Shown here one piece after another: positions 16,327 through 25,824 of a stretch of 64,000 nucleotides of DNA. Position 1 is the stretch's first letter; every line of letters begins with the position of its first letter. The notes under the pieces are model-generated. The model ran no database searches. It had not been told where the DNA came from and saw only the letters and a list, made by a program, of their open reading frames with translations. The stretch spans positions 1 through 64,000 of the forward strand of contig NZ_JACYGY010000002.1 in NCBI RefSeq assembly GCF_015221875.1, written 5' to 3'. This DNA is from Dyadobacter subterraneus (lineage in GTDB: Bacteria > Bacteroidota > Bacteroidia > Cytophagales > Spirosomataceae). The translations under genes were made by a program, and so were the position numbers.

Positions 16327-19182
16327 TCATCCTTTCAATTCCTCTTTTAAGAAAAACCCGGTATAACTTCCTTTGACTTTCGAAACTTTTTCAGGCGTTC
16401 CCTCGGCAATAATTTTTCCTCCTAACGCCCCACCTTCCGGACCAAGATCAATTACGTAATCTGAGACTTTGACAACATCGAGATTATGTTCAATAATCAA
16501 AACCGTATTTCCTTTTTCAACAAGTTTGTCAAGAACCACCAGAAGATGTTTTATATCCTGAAAATGCAGACCGGTTGTCGGCTCATCCAAAATGTACAGC
16601 GTTTTACCGGTATCACGTTTTGACAATTCCTCAGACAATTTCACACGTTGTGCTTCACCACCTGAAAGTGTCGTAGCATGTTGGCCAAGTGTTATATACC
16701 CTAAACCTACGTCAAAAAGTGTTTGAACTTTTCTCAAAATCCGGGGCTGATTTTCAAAGAAATCCAGAGCCGTTTCAACCGTCATATCCAGAATATCCGC
16801 AACAGATTTTCCTTTAAATCGAACTTCCAAAGTTTCACGATTGAAACGTTTTCCTTTGCAGGTTTCACAGTTCACATGCACATCCGGAAGAAAATCCATT
16901 TCAATACGCTTCATTCCTGCACCTTCACAATCCTCACATCTTCCGCCTTTTACGTTGAAAGAAAAACGGCCAGGTTTGTAACCCCGGATTTTAGCTTCCG
17001 GCAATTCTGCAAAAAGTGTACGGATATCTGTGAAAAGATTGGTGTAAGTAGCCGGATTTGAACGTGGAGTTCGTCCGATTGGCGACTGATCAACTTCAAT
17101 AACTTTATCAATATTTTCCAAACCTTCAATCGATTTATAAGCAAGCGGTTCTCTTCTTGACTTATAAAAATGATGGTTCAATAACGGAAAGAGTGTTTCG
17201 TGAATCAAAGATGATTTTCCACTTCCACTAACTCCCGTAACAGAAATCATCGTTCCCAAAGGAAATGCCATTGTCACATTTTTAAGGTTATGGCCTGTAC
17301 ATCCTCTTAATGAAAGATAATTTCCATTTCCTTTCCGACGAACTTTGGGAATTTCAATTTTTTGTCTTCCGCTCAAATAATCAGCGGTTGAAGAACCGTT
17401 TTTCAGAAATTCCTCAGGCGTTCCGGCACCTACTACATTTCCACCATGACGGCCTGCACCCGGACCAATATCAACAATATAATCGGAAGCAAGCATCATA
17501 TCTTTATCATGCTCAACTACCAATACCGTATTGCCAAGATCACGCAGACTTTTCAAAGAATTGATAAGTCTGACATTATCCCGTTGATGAAGTCCGATAC
17601 TCGGCTCATCCATAATATATAAAACTCCGGTAAGCTGTGTTCCAATTTGTGTTGCCAATCGGATACGCTGCGCTTCTCCACCCGAAAGGGTACGAAGGGC
17701 ACGGTTCAAAGTCAGATAATCAAGGCCAACGTCCAATAAGAAACCAACCCGTTTCCGAATTTCTTTTAAAACCTCGTGACCAATGATTTTTTGTCTTTCT
17801 TCAAGCCGATCTTCAAGACCTTCCAGCCAGTTTGACAAATCACGTACATCACGATTTGACAAATCAGCAATATCTTTTCCGTCTACCTTGAAATGCAAAG
17901 ATTCTTTTCTCAAACGCTTGCCATTACATTCCGGACAAGTATTGATGGTCATGAAATCTTTAAGCCAATCCTGGATTTTATCATTTCCGGTTTCCTGCTG
18001 ACGTTTCAGGAAATTGATAATTCCATCAAATTTGGTATCCCATTCTGTTCCCGGATATTTTTTTGAAGGAACCGCCACAGGCTCCTCACTTCCATAAAGC
18101 ACAACTTTTATTGCCTCTTCCGGAAATTTTTCGAGTGGTGTGGTAAGATTTACTTTGAAAGGTTTCAGCAAAACTTCCAGTTGTTTGAAAATCCAGGCTT
18201 CCCGATATTCTCCCATCGGTGCAATTCCACCCTTACTAATGGATAGAGAACGATCCGGCATGATGGAATCTTCCGTAATTTCTTCAACCAAACCTAATCC
18301 CTGGCAAGTAGGGCACCAGCCATAAGGCGAGTTGAACGAAAAGTTGTTGGGAGAAGGATCATCATAACTGATCCCCGATTCCGGATCCATCAGGTTTTGA
18401 GAGAAATAGTAGGTTTCTCCCTTTTCATCCAAAACCATCAAAGCACCTTTTCCCTGCTTGATTGCTGTTGCCACCGATTGGCTCAACCGGAATCTCGACT
18501 GCGGATCTTCCTTTTCAGTTTTTGGAACAACCCGGTCCACCACAATTTCAATATCATGAACCTTGTAACGATCCAGCTGCATTTTTGGAACAATATCCTG
18601 CACTTCTCCATCGACACGCACTTTGGTATAACCTAAGCGTGCAATCTGAACAAAAAGCTCACGGTAATGTCCTTTTCTTCCTTTTACGGCAGGCGCTAAG
18701 AGAATTGTTTTTTGTCCTAAAAACTGTGTCATTAGCTGGTTCACAATCTGATCCTGCGATTGCTTCACCATTTTTCTGCCTGTAACATAAGAATAAGCTT
18801 CGCCTGCTCTTGCGTATAGTAACCTCAGGAAGTCATAAATTTCTGTAACTGTTCCAACGGTTGAACGCGGATTTCGCGAAGTTGTTTTTTGTTCAATACT
18901 GATAACCGGCGACAATCCACTGATTTTATCCACATCCGGCCGCTCCATTTCTCCGATAAATCCACGGGCGTAAGCTGAAAAACTTTCCATATAACGCCTT
19001 TGACCTTCCGCATAAATCGTATCAAAAGCCAGGGAAGATTTACCACTGCCGCTGATTCCAGTCACCACGACCAGTTTATTCCGTGGAATATTGACATCAA
19101 TATTTTTCAAATTATGCTCACGTGCGCCCTGTACTTCTATCAGGTCCTGCTCTGCGAGTTCAATTCCATTCAAATCTTTCAA
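16327..19182 (-). CDS. uvrA: Excinuclease ABC subunit A
   Basis: The damage-recognition ATPase of nucleotide excision repair; it loads UvrB on lesions. The 951-aa protein has two ABC modules. Walker A motifs are GISGSGKSS (42-50) and GVSGSGKSSLIHET. Both LSGGEAQR signatures are present (one before IRLATQIG, one before VKLSEELS). Zinc-finger cysteines are seen in CPTCQGLG, CPECNGKR and the CEDC...CETC pair. Length and start (MKDLNGIELAEQD) are normal for the family. It is probably transcribed alone, from a TATTTTTG box 49 bp upstream to the terminator at 16237-16279. Confidence 0.98.
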   Translation of the reverse strand: MKDLNGIELAEQDLIEVQGAREHNLKNIDVNIPRNKLVVVTGISGSGKSSLAFDTIYAEGQRRYMESFSAYARGFIGEMERPDVDKISGLSPVISIEQKTTSRNPRSTVGTVTEIYDFLRLLYARAGEAYSYVTGRKMVKQSQDQIVNQLMTQFLGQKTILLAPAVKGRKGHYRELFVQIARLGYTKVRVDGEVQDIVPKMQLDRYKVHDIEIVVDRVVPKTEKEDPQSRFRLSQSVATAIKQGKGALMVLDEKGETYYFSQNLMDPESGISYDDPSPNNFSFNSPYGWCPTCQGLGLVEEITEDSIMPDRSLSISKGGIAPMGEYREAWIFKQLEVLLKPFKVNLTTPLEKFPEEAIKVVLYGSEEPVAVPSKKYPGTEWDTKFDGIINFLKRQQETGNDKIQDWLKDFMTINTCPECNGKRLRKESLHFKVDGKDIADLSNRDVRDLSNWLEGLEDRLEERQKIIGHEVLKEIRKRVGFLLDVGLDYLTLNRALRTLSGGEAQRIRLATQIGTQLTGVLYIMDEPSIGLHQRDNVRLINSLKSLRDLGNTVLVVEHDKDMMLASDYIVDIGPGAGRHGGNVVGAGTPEEFLKNGSSTADYLSGRQKIEIPKVRRKGNGNYLSLRGCTGHNLKNVTMAFPLGTMISVTGVSGSGKSSLIHETLFPLLNHHFYKSRREPLAYKSIEGLENIDKVIEVDQSPIGRTPRSNPATYTNLFTDIRTLFAELPEAKIRGYKPGRFSFNVKGGRCEDCEGAGMKRIEMDFLPDVHVNCETCKGKRFNRETLEVRFKGKSVADILDMTVETALDFFENQPRILRKVQTLFDVGLGYITLGQHATTLSGGEAQRVKLSEELSKRDTGKTLYILDEPTTGLHFQDIKHLLVVLDKLVEKGNTVLIIEHNLDVVKVSDYVIDLGPEGGALGGKIIAEGTPEKVSKVKGSYTGFFLKEELKG

Positions 19183-19230
19183 AATGATCCTGTTGATTTA
19201 TATCCGTGTAATGCTCTCCATAGATAACCA

Positions 19231-19238
19231 CAAAAATA
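19231..19238 (-). promoter_or_regulatory. Candidate -7 box of uvrA
   Basis: The minus strand reads TATTTTTG, a perfect TAnnTTTG box, 49 bp before the uvrA start. No good TTG lies 19-21 nt upstream of it. No SOS-type operator is recognised. Confidence 0.4.
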
Positions 19239-19321
19239 GTCGTTGAGTTGCAAAATCTCATCTGATTATTCATATGATTTAACATATTCCAAATTGTGTG
19301 AAAGCTAGAATTAGTACCGTT

Positions 19322-19335
19322 CGCAAACGTTTGCG
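19322..19335. promoter_or_regulatory. LacI/GalR-family operator upstream of SusC/SusD pair 1
   Basis: CGCAAACGTTTGCG is a perfect 14-bp palindrome centred on CG, the classic LacI/GalR-family operator form. It lies 165 bp before the susC start in the uvrA-susC gap and suggests control of the SusCD transport operon by a sugar-responsive LacI-type regulator. No such regulator is encoded in the window. The rest of the 19183-19499 gap is AT-rich; no clean susC promoter is recognised. Confidence 0.65.
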
Positions 19336-19499
19336 GATTGAATATTTACAATGAAACGTATATAAGTAACCATTTATATATTAATATTAATTATAAAAAT
19401 AATACCTTATATATAGCAACTTGTTATAAAGAATCAGTACTTTTAATATTATCTTGACAATAAGTAATACTTTTTTAACATCTAACAAAATCCCCACGT

Positions 19500-22400
19500 A
19501 TGAAACAAAATTTACGATTCTTATTTCTTGCTGTTACCTTATTGCTTCTGGCAATATTTAGCAGTAGTATTGCCCAAGCCCAGGACAAACGCGTTACAGG
19601 TAAAGTTGTCTCCTCCACTGATAATATTGGTTTACCTGGTGTAAATGTCACCGTAAAAGGTACCACTACGGGTACCGTAACAGATGCGGACGGGAAATAT
19701 GCGATTGACCTTAAAGGCACTGGTGCTACACTTGTATATTCTTCCATAGGTTTTGGCAAACAGGAAATTGTTGTCGGTACCAAATCTGTTATCGATGTCA
19801 GTCTGGTTGATGACATTAAAAACCTGAGTGAAGTAGTTGTAACCGGTTATGGTTCACAATCCAAAAAGGAAATTACCGGAGCGGTAGCCACTTTGGATGC
19901 CAAACAATTATTAAGCACACCATCTACCAACCTTGGACAGGCGCTTCAAGGAAAAGTACCGGGTGTGGTAATTGGTAATGAAAACAGCCCTGGAGGTGGT
20001 GTTTCTGTACGTATTCGTGGATTTGGAACCATCAATGACAACTCACCCCTATATGTTGTTGATGGCGTTCCTACGAAAGGTGTTGGGGCAAACGGTGTTT
20101 CCAATACTTTAAACACACTGAACCTTAACGATATAGAATCCATGCAGATTTTGAAAGATGCATCTGCTGCTTCCATTTATGGATCCCGTGCGGGTAATGG
20201 TGTTGTGATTATTACAACAAAAAGAGGAAAAGTTGGAAAACCGGTTTTTACTTATGACACTTACTATGGCACGCAACGTCCAGGTAAACTTCTGAGCATG
20301 CTGAACACGCAGCAATATGCTGATTTGACCTGGGAAGCCAGAACGAACACAATTAACCAGGCAAAAATGGTTGATGGTGCATTTCCTGCCGGAACATCCT
20401 TGACCTATCCTACGCATGCACAGTTTGGTAAAGGAGCTACACCTCAAATCCCGGATTACATTTTTCCTTCCGGAACTTATGAAGGTGATCCAAAAGTTGC
20501 CAAAAACCCGGATGGCACTTATATCAATTACAGCACGGATGTAAACTCTGCTGATTTCAATAAAACAAAATGGCTGATTACAAAGGCCAATAAAGAAGGA
20601 ACAAACTGGCTTAAAGAAATTTATCAGCCAGCACCAATCCAAAATCACCAGATTGGAGTTTCTGGCGGAACAGAAAGCGGCCGTTATGCGATGTCTTTGA
20701 ATTACTTCAATCAACAGGGTATCATGATCAACACAAGTTTCAAACGTTATACTTTACGTTCAAATACTGAATTTAATGTGACAAAACGTATTCGTGTAGG
20801 TCAGAATTTCCAGGTTGGTTATGCACAAAGAGTTGGGCAGCCAAACGGAAATAGCAACGAAAGTAACCCGACCACCTTTGCTTATCGCGTTCCGCCGATT
20901 GTTCCTGTTTATGATGTTGCCGGAAATTTTGCAGGAACACGTGGTACAGACATTGATAACTCGGTTAACCCGGTTTCTCTTTTGGTTAGAAATAAAGATA
21001 ATAACCAAAACGAAGTTCGCTTGTTTGGTAATGCCTATGCAGAGGTTGATATCCTTAAAAATCTTACTGCAAAATCAAGCTTTGGTATTGACTACAACTT
21101 GTACAATTATCGTAACTACACGCCGAGAGATATTGAATCTGCGGAAGCAAGAAGTACTCAAAGTTTGACGACTACCAATAACTACGAATGGACTTGGACC
21201 TGGTACAACACATTGACTTACAACATTGTACTGAACAACATTCACAAATTCAACATCATTGCCGGTACTGAGTCTATCAAAAATTACTACGAAAACTTTG
21301 ATGCGACACGTACTAACTTCCTGGTTGATGCATTGGATAACCGTTATCTGAGCGCTGGTACTGGTGTTCAAACCAACAACGGTGGTGCGGCAAACTGGCG
21401 ACTGGCTTCTGAATTTGCACGTGCAAGTTATGGTTTGAAAAGCCGGTATTTATTTGATGCAACCATCCGTCGTGACCGTTCTTCAAGATTTGCCGCTGCT
21501 AACCGAGTTGCCTATTTCCCTGCTGTAAGTGGTGGATGGGTATTGTCTGAGGAAAATTTCGCTAAATCAACTGCGTCATGGTTGTCATATGCCAAACTTC
21601 GCGTTGGCTGGGGACAAACTGGTAACCAGGAAATTGGTAATTACAACTCGTTTACGCAATATGCCACAAACCCTGCGCTATCTTTCTATGACTTAAACGG
21701 AGCAAAAACTTCTGCAATCCCGGGATATGAATTGATCCAGTTTGGTAACGTGAAAGCAAAATGGGAAACCACAACTTCTACCAACTTAGGTTTGGACGCG
21801 GCTTTCTTCAAAGGGAAATTTGACCTGGCGTTAGACTGGTATACACGCACAACATCGGATATGTTGTTCCCGGTATCACCTCCTTTGACTGCTGGTGTGG
21901 CTGCTGCACCTTTCCAAAATATCGGTTCTATGAGAAACCGAGGTGTTGATCTTGGTTTGAACTACAATGGCGCAACGCTTGGTGGTGACCTGACTTATAC
22001 CGTTGGAGCTAATGTAAGTACTTACCGTAACATGGTAACAAAAACCAATGGTGATCCTAATACCCAGTATTTTGGTATCAACGATGAGCGTATCCAGAAC
22101 TTTGTTGTGACACAGCAAAATCACCCGATATCATCCTTCTTCGGTTACAAACATGACGGTATTTTCCAGACTGATGCAGAAGCAAAAGAAGCGCCAAAAA
22201 ACAATCTTGGCGCAAATGAAAACAGAGCTGGTCGTTTCAAATTTGTTGATGTTAACGGTGATGGCGTAATTGATACAAAAGATTTGAGCATCATTGGTAA
22301 TCCTCACCCGAAATTCACTTATGGTCTTAATGTCAATGTGAATTATAAAAACTTCGGACTAGCTTTATTCGGAGCCGGTGTGCAGGGTAATGAGATCTTC

Positions 22401-22817
22401 AACTACGTAAAATACTGGACTGATTTCCCTACTTTCTTCGGTAACAAAAGTACACGCATGCTGAACGAATCATGGAGACCTGGCAAAACTGACGCGATCC
22501 TTCCTCAGCTGAATTCGAGCGATCAGGTTAGTATTCTTCCTTCTGACTATTATTTGGAAAAAGGTTCTTATTTCCGTTTCAAAAATATTCAGCTGACTTA
22601 TTCTTTACCAAAAAGTATTGCTTCAAAACTTGGACTCGGACCTTGCCGCATTTATGTTCAGGGCCAAAACCTGATCACCATTACGAAGTATTCAGGAATG
22701 GATCCGGAAATCAATTTACGTAACTACGGTGCCGGTAACGACAGACAGATTGGTGTTGACGGCGGATCGTATCCGGCTTCAAAACAGTATATCGTTGGAC
22801 TAAACGTAAGTTTTTAA
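19500..22817 (+). CDS. SusC/RagA family TonB-linked outer-membrane transporter (pair 1)
   Basis: Outer-membrane importer that works with a SusD lipoprotein to take up oligosaccharides or peptides, powered by TonB. The 1105-aa protein has a signal peptide (about 1-28, ending AQAQ), a carboxypeptidase-regulatory-like domain (RVTGKVVSSTDNIGLPGVNV), the SusC box LSEVVVTGYGSQ, a plug with SIYGSRAGNGVVIITTKRG, and a barrel ending in ...YIVGLNVSF with a terminal Phe. Its SusD partner starts 37 bp downstream. No glycoside hydrolase is in the operon, so the substrate cannot be inferred. The LacI-type operator upstream hints at sugar control. Confidence 0.96.
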   Translation: MKQNLRFLFLAVTLLLLAIFSSSIAQAQDKRVTGKVVSSTDNIGLPGVNVTVKGTTTGTVTDADGKYAIDLKGTGATLVYSSIGFGKQEIVVGTKSVIDVSLVDDIKNLSEVVVTGYGSQSKKEITGAVATLDAKQLLSTPSTNLGQALQGKVPGVVIGNENSPGGGVSVRIRGFGTINDNSPLYVVDGVPTKGVGANGVSNTLNTLNLNDIESMQILKDASAASIYGSRAGNGVVIITTKRGKVGKPVFTYDTYYGTQRPGKLLSMLNTQQYADLTWEARTNTINQAKMVDGAFPAGTSLTYPTHAQFGKGATPQIPDYIFPSGTYEGDPKVAKNPDGTYINYSTDVNSADFNKTKWLITKANKEGTNWLKEIYQPAPIQNHQIGVSGGTESGRYAMSLNYFNQQGIMINTSFKRYTLRSNTEFNVTKRIRVGQNFQVGYAQRVGQPNGNSNESNPTTFAYRVPPIVPVYDVAGNFAGTRGTDIDNSVNPVSLLVRNKDNNQNEVRLFGNAYAEVDILKNLTAKSSFGIDYNLYNYRNYTPRDIESAEARSTQSLTTTNNYEWTWTWYNTLTYNIVLNNIHKFNIIAGTESIKNYYENFDATRTNFLVDALDNRYLSAGTGVQTNNGGAANWRLASEFARASYGLKSRYLFDATIRRDRSSRFAAANRVAYFPAVSGGWVLSEENFAKSTASWLSYAKLRVGWGQTGNQEIGNYNSFTQYATNPALSFYDLNGAKTSAIPGYELIQFGNVKAKWETTTSTNLGLDAAFFKGKFDLALDWYTRTTSDMLFPVSPPLTAGVAAAPFQNIGSMRNRGVDLGLNYNGATLGGDLTYTVGANVSTYRNMVTKTNGDPNTQYFGINDERIQNFVVTQQNHPISSFFGYKHDGIFQTDAEAKEAPKNNLGANENRAGRFKFVDVNGDGVIDTKDLSIIGNPHPKFTYGLNVNVNYKNFGLALFGAGVQGNEIFNYVKYWTDFPTFFGNKSTRMLNESWRPGKTDAILPQLNSSDQVSILPSDYYLEKGSYFRFKNIQLTYSLPKSIASKLGLGPCRIYVQGQNLITITKYSGMDPEINLRNYGAGNDRQIGVDGGSYPASKQYIVGLNVSF

Positions 22818-22854
22818 TCACCTGACCTTAGCAAAACTTTAATTTTATAAAGAG

Positions 22855-24573
22855 ATGAAAAAAATTGCCATACTATTCTCGGCTGTTATTCTGGGAATTC
22901 TAAGTTCCTGCTCAGATAAGTTTCTGGACGTCAACCCAAAAGCGGCCCTTAGCTCAACAACCTTACAAAACAAAGTCGGTGTGAATGCCCTACTCGTTGG
23001 TGCTTATGCACTTCTGGACGGTTGGGCAACGGCCGAAGGTGCTTACCGTTCCTACAACGTTGGTGCTGATAACTGGGTTTACGGAAGTGTTGCTTCTGAT
23101 GACGCCCACAAAGGTACCAACGCAGGTGACCAGCCACCGATTTCTTTAATTGAAACCGGAAACATTGCTTCTGACAACATTTATTTCCGTGGAAAATGGA
23201 GAGGTATGTATGACGGCATCGCCCGCTCAAATGACGTACTTCAAAACCTGGCAAAAGCAACTGATTTTACCGATGCAGAACGCGCTCAGGTAACAGCAGA
23301 AGCTCGTTTCCTTCGTGGAAACTACCATTTTGAATTAAAGAAAATGTACAACATGGTGCCTTACATCGACGACAAAACGTACGATCCAAACAATCTGGAA
23401 AGTACTAAATTACCGAACAGCACTGATATTTATCCAAAAATCGAAGAGGATTTGAAAGCGGCATATGATGTTTTGCCAACCTCACAATCACAACCTGGTC
23501 GTCCTACAAAATGGGCAGCTGGTGCTTTATTGTCAAAAGTATATTTGTTCCAGAAAAAATATGCTGAGGCAAAAACGATTCTTGAAGCAATTGTAGCAAG
23601 TGGAAAATATAGTCTGATGGCTAAATACCACGACAATTTCCAGGCTAGTACCAATAACAATGCCGAATCAATTTTCGAAGTAGAATATTCTGTGAATGAC
23701 GGTGCAGCTGGTGGGGAAAACGGAAATATCGGATCGACTTTAAATTATCCATATGGCGGTGGTGCATTTACTACCTGCTGCGGATTTTTCCAGCCTTCTA
23801 ACAATCTTGTTAATGCATTTAAAACAGATGCAAACGGGTTGCCATTGCTTGATACTTATGATGATTCCGATATTCCAAATGACCAGGGAATTGAATCAAC
23901 TGCTCCGTTTACACCTTATGCTGGTCCGCTTGATCCTCGTTTGGACTGGACAGTTGGTCGCCGTGGTATTCCATATCTTGACTGGGGCGTTCATCCTGGA
24001 AAAGCTTACATCAGAGACCAGACTTACGGAGGACCATATTCTCCAAAGAAACATGTTTCTCACAAATCAGATCCGTCTTTTGCTTCAAATAACCGCTTAA
24101 ATGCCAACAACTTCCGTATGATTCGTTATGCACAAGTTTTGCTCTGGCTTGCTGAAATTGAAACAGAAATCGGAAGCCTTGACAAAGCAAGGGCATATGT
24201 AAACCAGATCCGTGCGAGAGCTGCCAGACCAGAAGGTTTTGTAAAAAATGCTGACGGAACACCTGCTGCTAATTATGTGATTAAAGAATATACATCACCA
24301 TGGCCAGATCAGGCATATGCGCGTAAAGCTGTGCGTTTTGAAGAACGTCTTGAATTGGGAATGGAAGGCAACAGACGTTACGATCTTGTACGCTGGGGTA
24401 TTGCTGCGGAAACGATGAACGCATATTACGCTGTTGAAGGCACAAAACGTGCTTATCTGAAAGGTGCTCAGTTTGTAAAAGGAAAACATGAATATTTCCC
24501 TATTCCGATTCAGGAAATATTGAACAGCCAGGTGGGAGGAAAACCTACTTTGACACAAAATAACGGATATTAG
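22855..24573 (+). CDS. SusD/RagB family nutrient-binding lipoprotein (pair 1)
   Basis: Surface lipoprotein that caps the SusC channel and captures substrate. The 572-aa precursor has a lipoprotein signal with the lipidated residue Cys19 (GILSSCSDKFLD). Helical TPR-like parts typical of SusD follow (FLRGNYHFELKKMYNMVPYID; AGALLSKVYLFQKKYAEA), and the C-terminal RYDLVRWG and FPIPIQEI motifs are present. It is translated directly after SusC and ends at a strong terminator, so the operon is just two genes. Confidence 0.96.
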   Translation: MKKIAILFSAVILGILSSCSDKFLDVNPKAALSSTTLQNKVGVNALLVGAYALLDGWATAEGAYRSYNVGADNWVYGSVASDDAHKGTNAGDQPPISLIETGNIASDNIYFRGKWRGMYDGIARSNDVLQNLAKATDFTDAERAQVTAEARFLRGNYHFELKKMYNMVPYIDDKTYDPNNLESTKLPNSTDIYPKIEEDLKAAYDVLPTSQSQPGRPTKWAAGALLSKVYLFQKKYAEAKTILEAIVASGKYSLMAKYHDNFQASTNNNAESIFEVEYSVNDGAAGGENGNIGSTLNYPYGGGAFTTCCGFFQPSNNLVNAFKTDANGLPLLDTYDDSDIPNDQGIESTAPFTPYAGPLDPRLDWTVGRRGIPYLDWGVHPGKAYIRDQTYGGPYSPKKHVSHKSDPSFASNNRLNANNFRMIRYAQVLLWLAEIETEIGSLDKARAYVNQIRARAARPEGFVKNADGTPAANYVIKEYTSPWPDQAYARKAVRFEERLELGMEGNRRYDLVRWGIAAETMNAYYAVEGTKRAYLKGAQFVKGKHEYFPIPIQEILNSQVGGKPTLTQNNGY

Positions 24574-24590
24574 AACATCAGGTTGAATTT

Positions 24591-24633
24591 AACAATAAAA
24601 GAGCCGATTCATTTGAGTCGGCTTTTTATTGTT
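24591..24633 (+). terminator. Terminator of SusC/SusD operon 1
   Basis: A long hairpin: AGCCGA (24602-24607) pairs with TCGGCT (24618-24623), extended by A/T pairs with one bulge to 24591/24633. A T-run (24623-24627) lies in its 3' arm. A TATTTTTG box at 24633-24640 directly after it may be the promoter of the following small gene. Confidence 0.85.
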
Positions 24634-24668
24634 ATTTTTGTATCAAAACAGATAAAAGCAGCAAAAAG

Positions 24669-24836
24669 ATGGTACTGAAAAACGAAAGCGATTACGAAAA
24701 AGCTTCCGAAAGAATTGATGAAATTTTCGGAGCAAAACCGGGCACACCAGAGAAAAAAGAACTGGAAGAATTATTGAAAGCAGTAAAAGCTTACGAAGAT
24801 GATTTTATCAGAATGTTGAGAGAGAATGATATGTAA
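24669..24836 (+). CDS. 55-aa protein resembling the N-terminal part of HigA-type antitoxins
   Basis: This small ORF reads MVLKNESDYEKASERIDEIF and continues AKPGTPEKKELEELLKAV to a stop at 24836. The pattern (xxSDYExAxxRIDEIF-AxPGTPExxELEELxxxVxAYED) resembles the segment that precedes the helix-turn-helix in HigA-like antitoxins. The DNA-binding domain is absent. It is highly charged and likely all-helical. No toxin gene is beside it: mazG, convergent 11 bp away, is a housekeeping enzyme. It may be a remnant or a stand-alone small protein. A perfect TATTTTTG box lies 29 bp upstream of the ATG, which supports expression. The family link is from memory of the motif. Confidence 0.6.
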   Translation: MVLKNESDYEKASERIDEIFGAKPGTPEKKELEELLKAVKAYEDDFIRMLRENDM

Positions 24837-24847
24837 GGCATTTTCTC

Positions 24848-25681
24848 CTAAACTTTCAGCGCTTTCGCCTGATTCCAATATTCGTCCATTTCCGTCAAAG
24901 TCATTTCTGTCAGCATTTTCCCATCCGCTTTGGAAGCTTCTTCCATGTACTGAAAACGGCGGATGAATTTTTTATTGGTTCTTTCCAAAGCAGTTTCAGG
25001 ATTAATATCAACAAATCTGGAATAATTAACCAGTGAGAATAGTAAATCGCCAAATTCTCCTTCTGCTTCTTTTTGGTCAATTGCTTCGCCCGATTCAATA
25101 TTGAAGTTTTCCTTAAATTCCTGTAATTCTTCTTCAACCTTCGCCCAAACCTGCTGTTTTTCGTCCCAGTCAAAACCTGCTCCGCGTGCTTTTTCCTGAA
25201 TTCTCATTGCTTTTACCAAGGCTGGTAAAGACGCAGGAACTCCGGAAAGAACGGATTTATTTCCTTCTTTTAATTTCAGTTTTTCCCAGTTCTGCTTCAC
25301 CTGTTCTTCGGTATCCGCTTTTGCATCACCGTAGATATGCGGATGACGGGAAATCAGCTTTTCACAAATTCCGGTCAAAACATCAGCAATATCAAACTTT
25401 ATCGACGTTTCAGGATTATTTTCAGAAGCGATTTTGGCATAAAAAACAATATGCAAAAGCACATCACCCAACTCCTTTTTTATTTCAGGCAAATCATTTT
25501 CAAGAATGGCGTCTGATAATTCATACGTTTCCTCGATTGTCAGATGTCGCAAACTTTCCAAAGTTTGTTTGCGGTCCCAGGGACATTGTTCCCGCAACTC
25601 ATCCATAATTGTTAACAAACGGTCAAATGCCATAAGTTGCTGCTGACGGCTTTCCGGCAAATCGCTGAATATTTTTTCCAT
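24848..25681 (-). CDS. mazG: Nucleoside triphosphate pyrophosphohydrolase
   Basis: Hydrolyses (d)NTPs to monophosphates and pyrophosphate, cleaning the nucleotide pool. The 277-aa protein carries two MazG-fold halves. The first (CPWDRKQTLESL, EETYELSDAI, ELGDVLLHIVFYA) has the Glu/Asp metal ligands ExxE...ExxD, and the second (EAEGEFGDLLFSLVNYSRF) repeats the pattern. The start is uncertain: a perfect TACCTTTG box lies only 4 bp upstream of the first ATG, so translation may begin at Met17 (MAFDRLLTIMDELREQ, codon at 25633), which matches the usual MazG N-terminus better. Confidence 0.95.
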   Translation of the reverse strand: MEKIFSDLPESRQQQLMAFDRLLTIMDELREQCPWDRKQTLESLRHLTIEETYELSDAILENDLPEIKKELGDVLLHIVFYAKIASENNPETSIKFDIADVLTGICEKLISRHPHIYGDAKADTEEQVKQNWEKLKLKEGNKSVLSGVPASLPALVKAMRIQEKARGAGFDWDEKQQVWAKVEEELQEFKENFNIESGEAIDQKEAEGEFGDLLFSLVNYSRFVDINPETALERTNKKFIRRFQYMEEASKADGKMLTEMTLTEMDEYWNQAKALKV

Positions 25682-25824
25682 AATTCAAAGGTAAGGTTTC
25701 AGCGTTTAAAATGTAATAAATTAAGCAGACCCGCTGTTTGCTTTTTCAAAAGAGAAGCTAAAAATCAGCGAACTTTTTTCGATATAAAATGATTATTTCA
25801 TCATCACCAACTTAATAATATATA

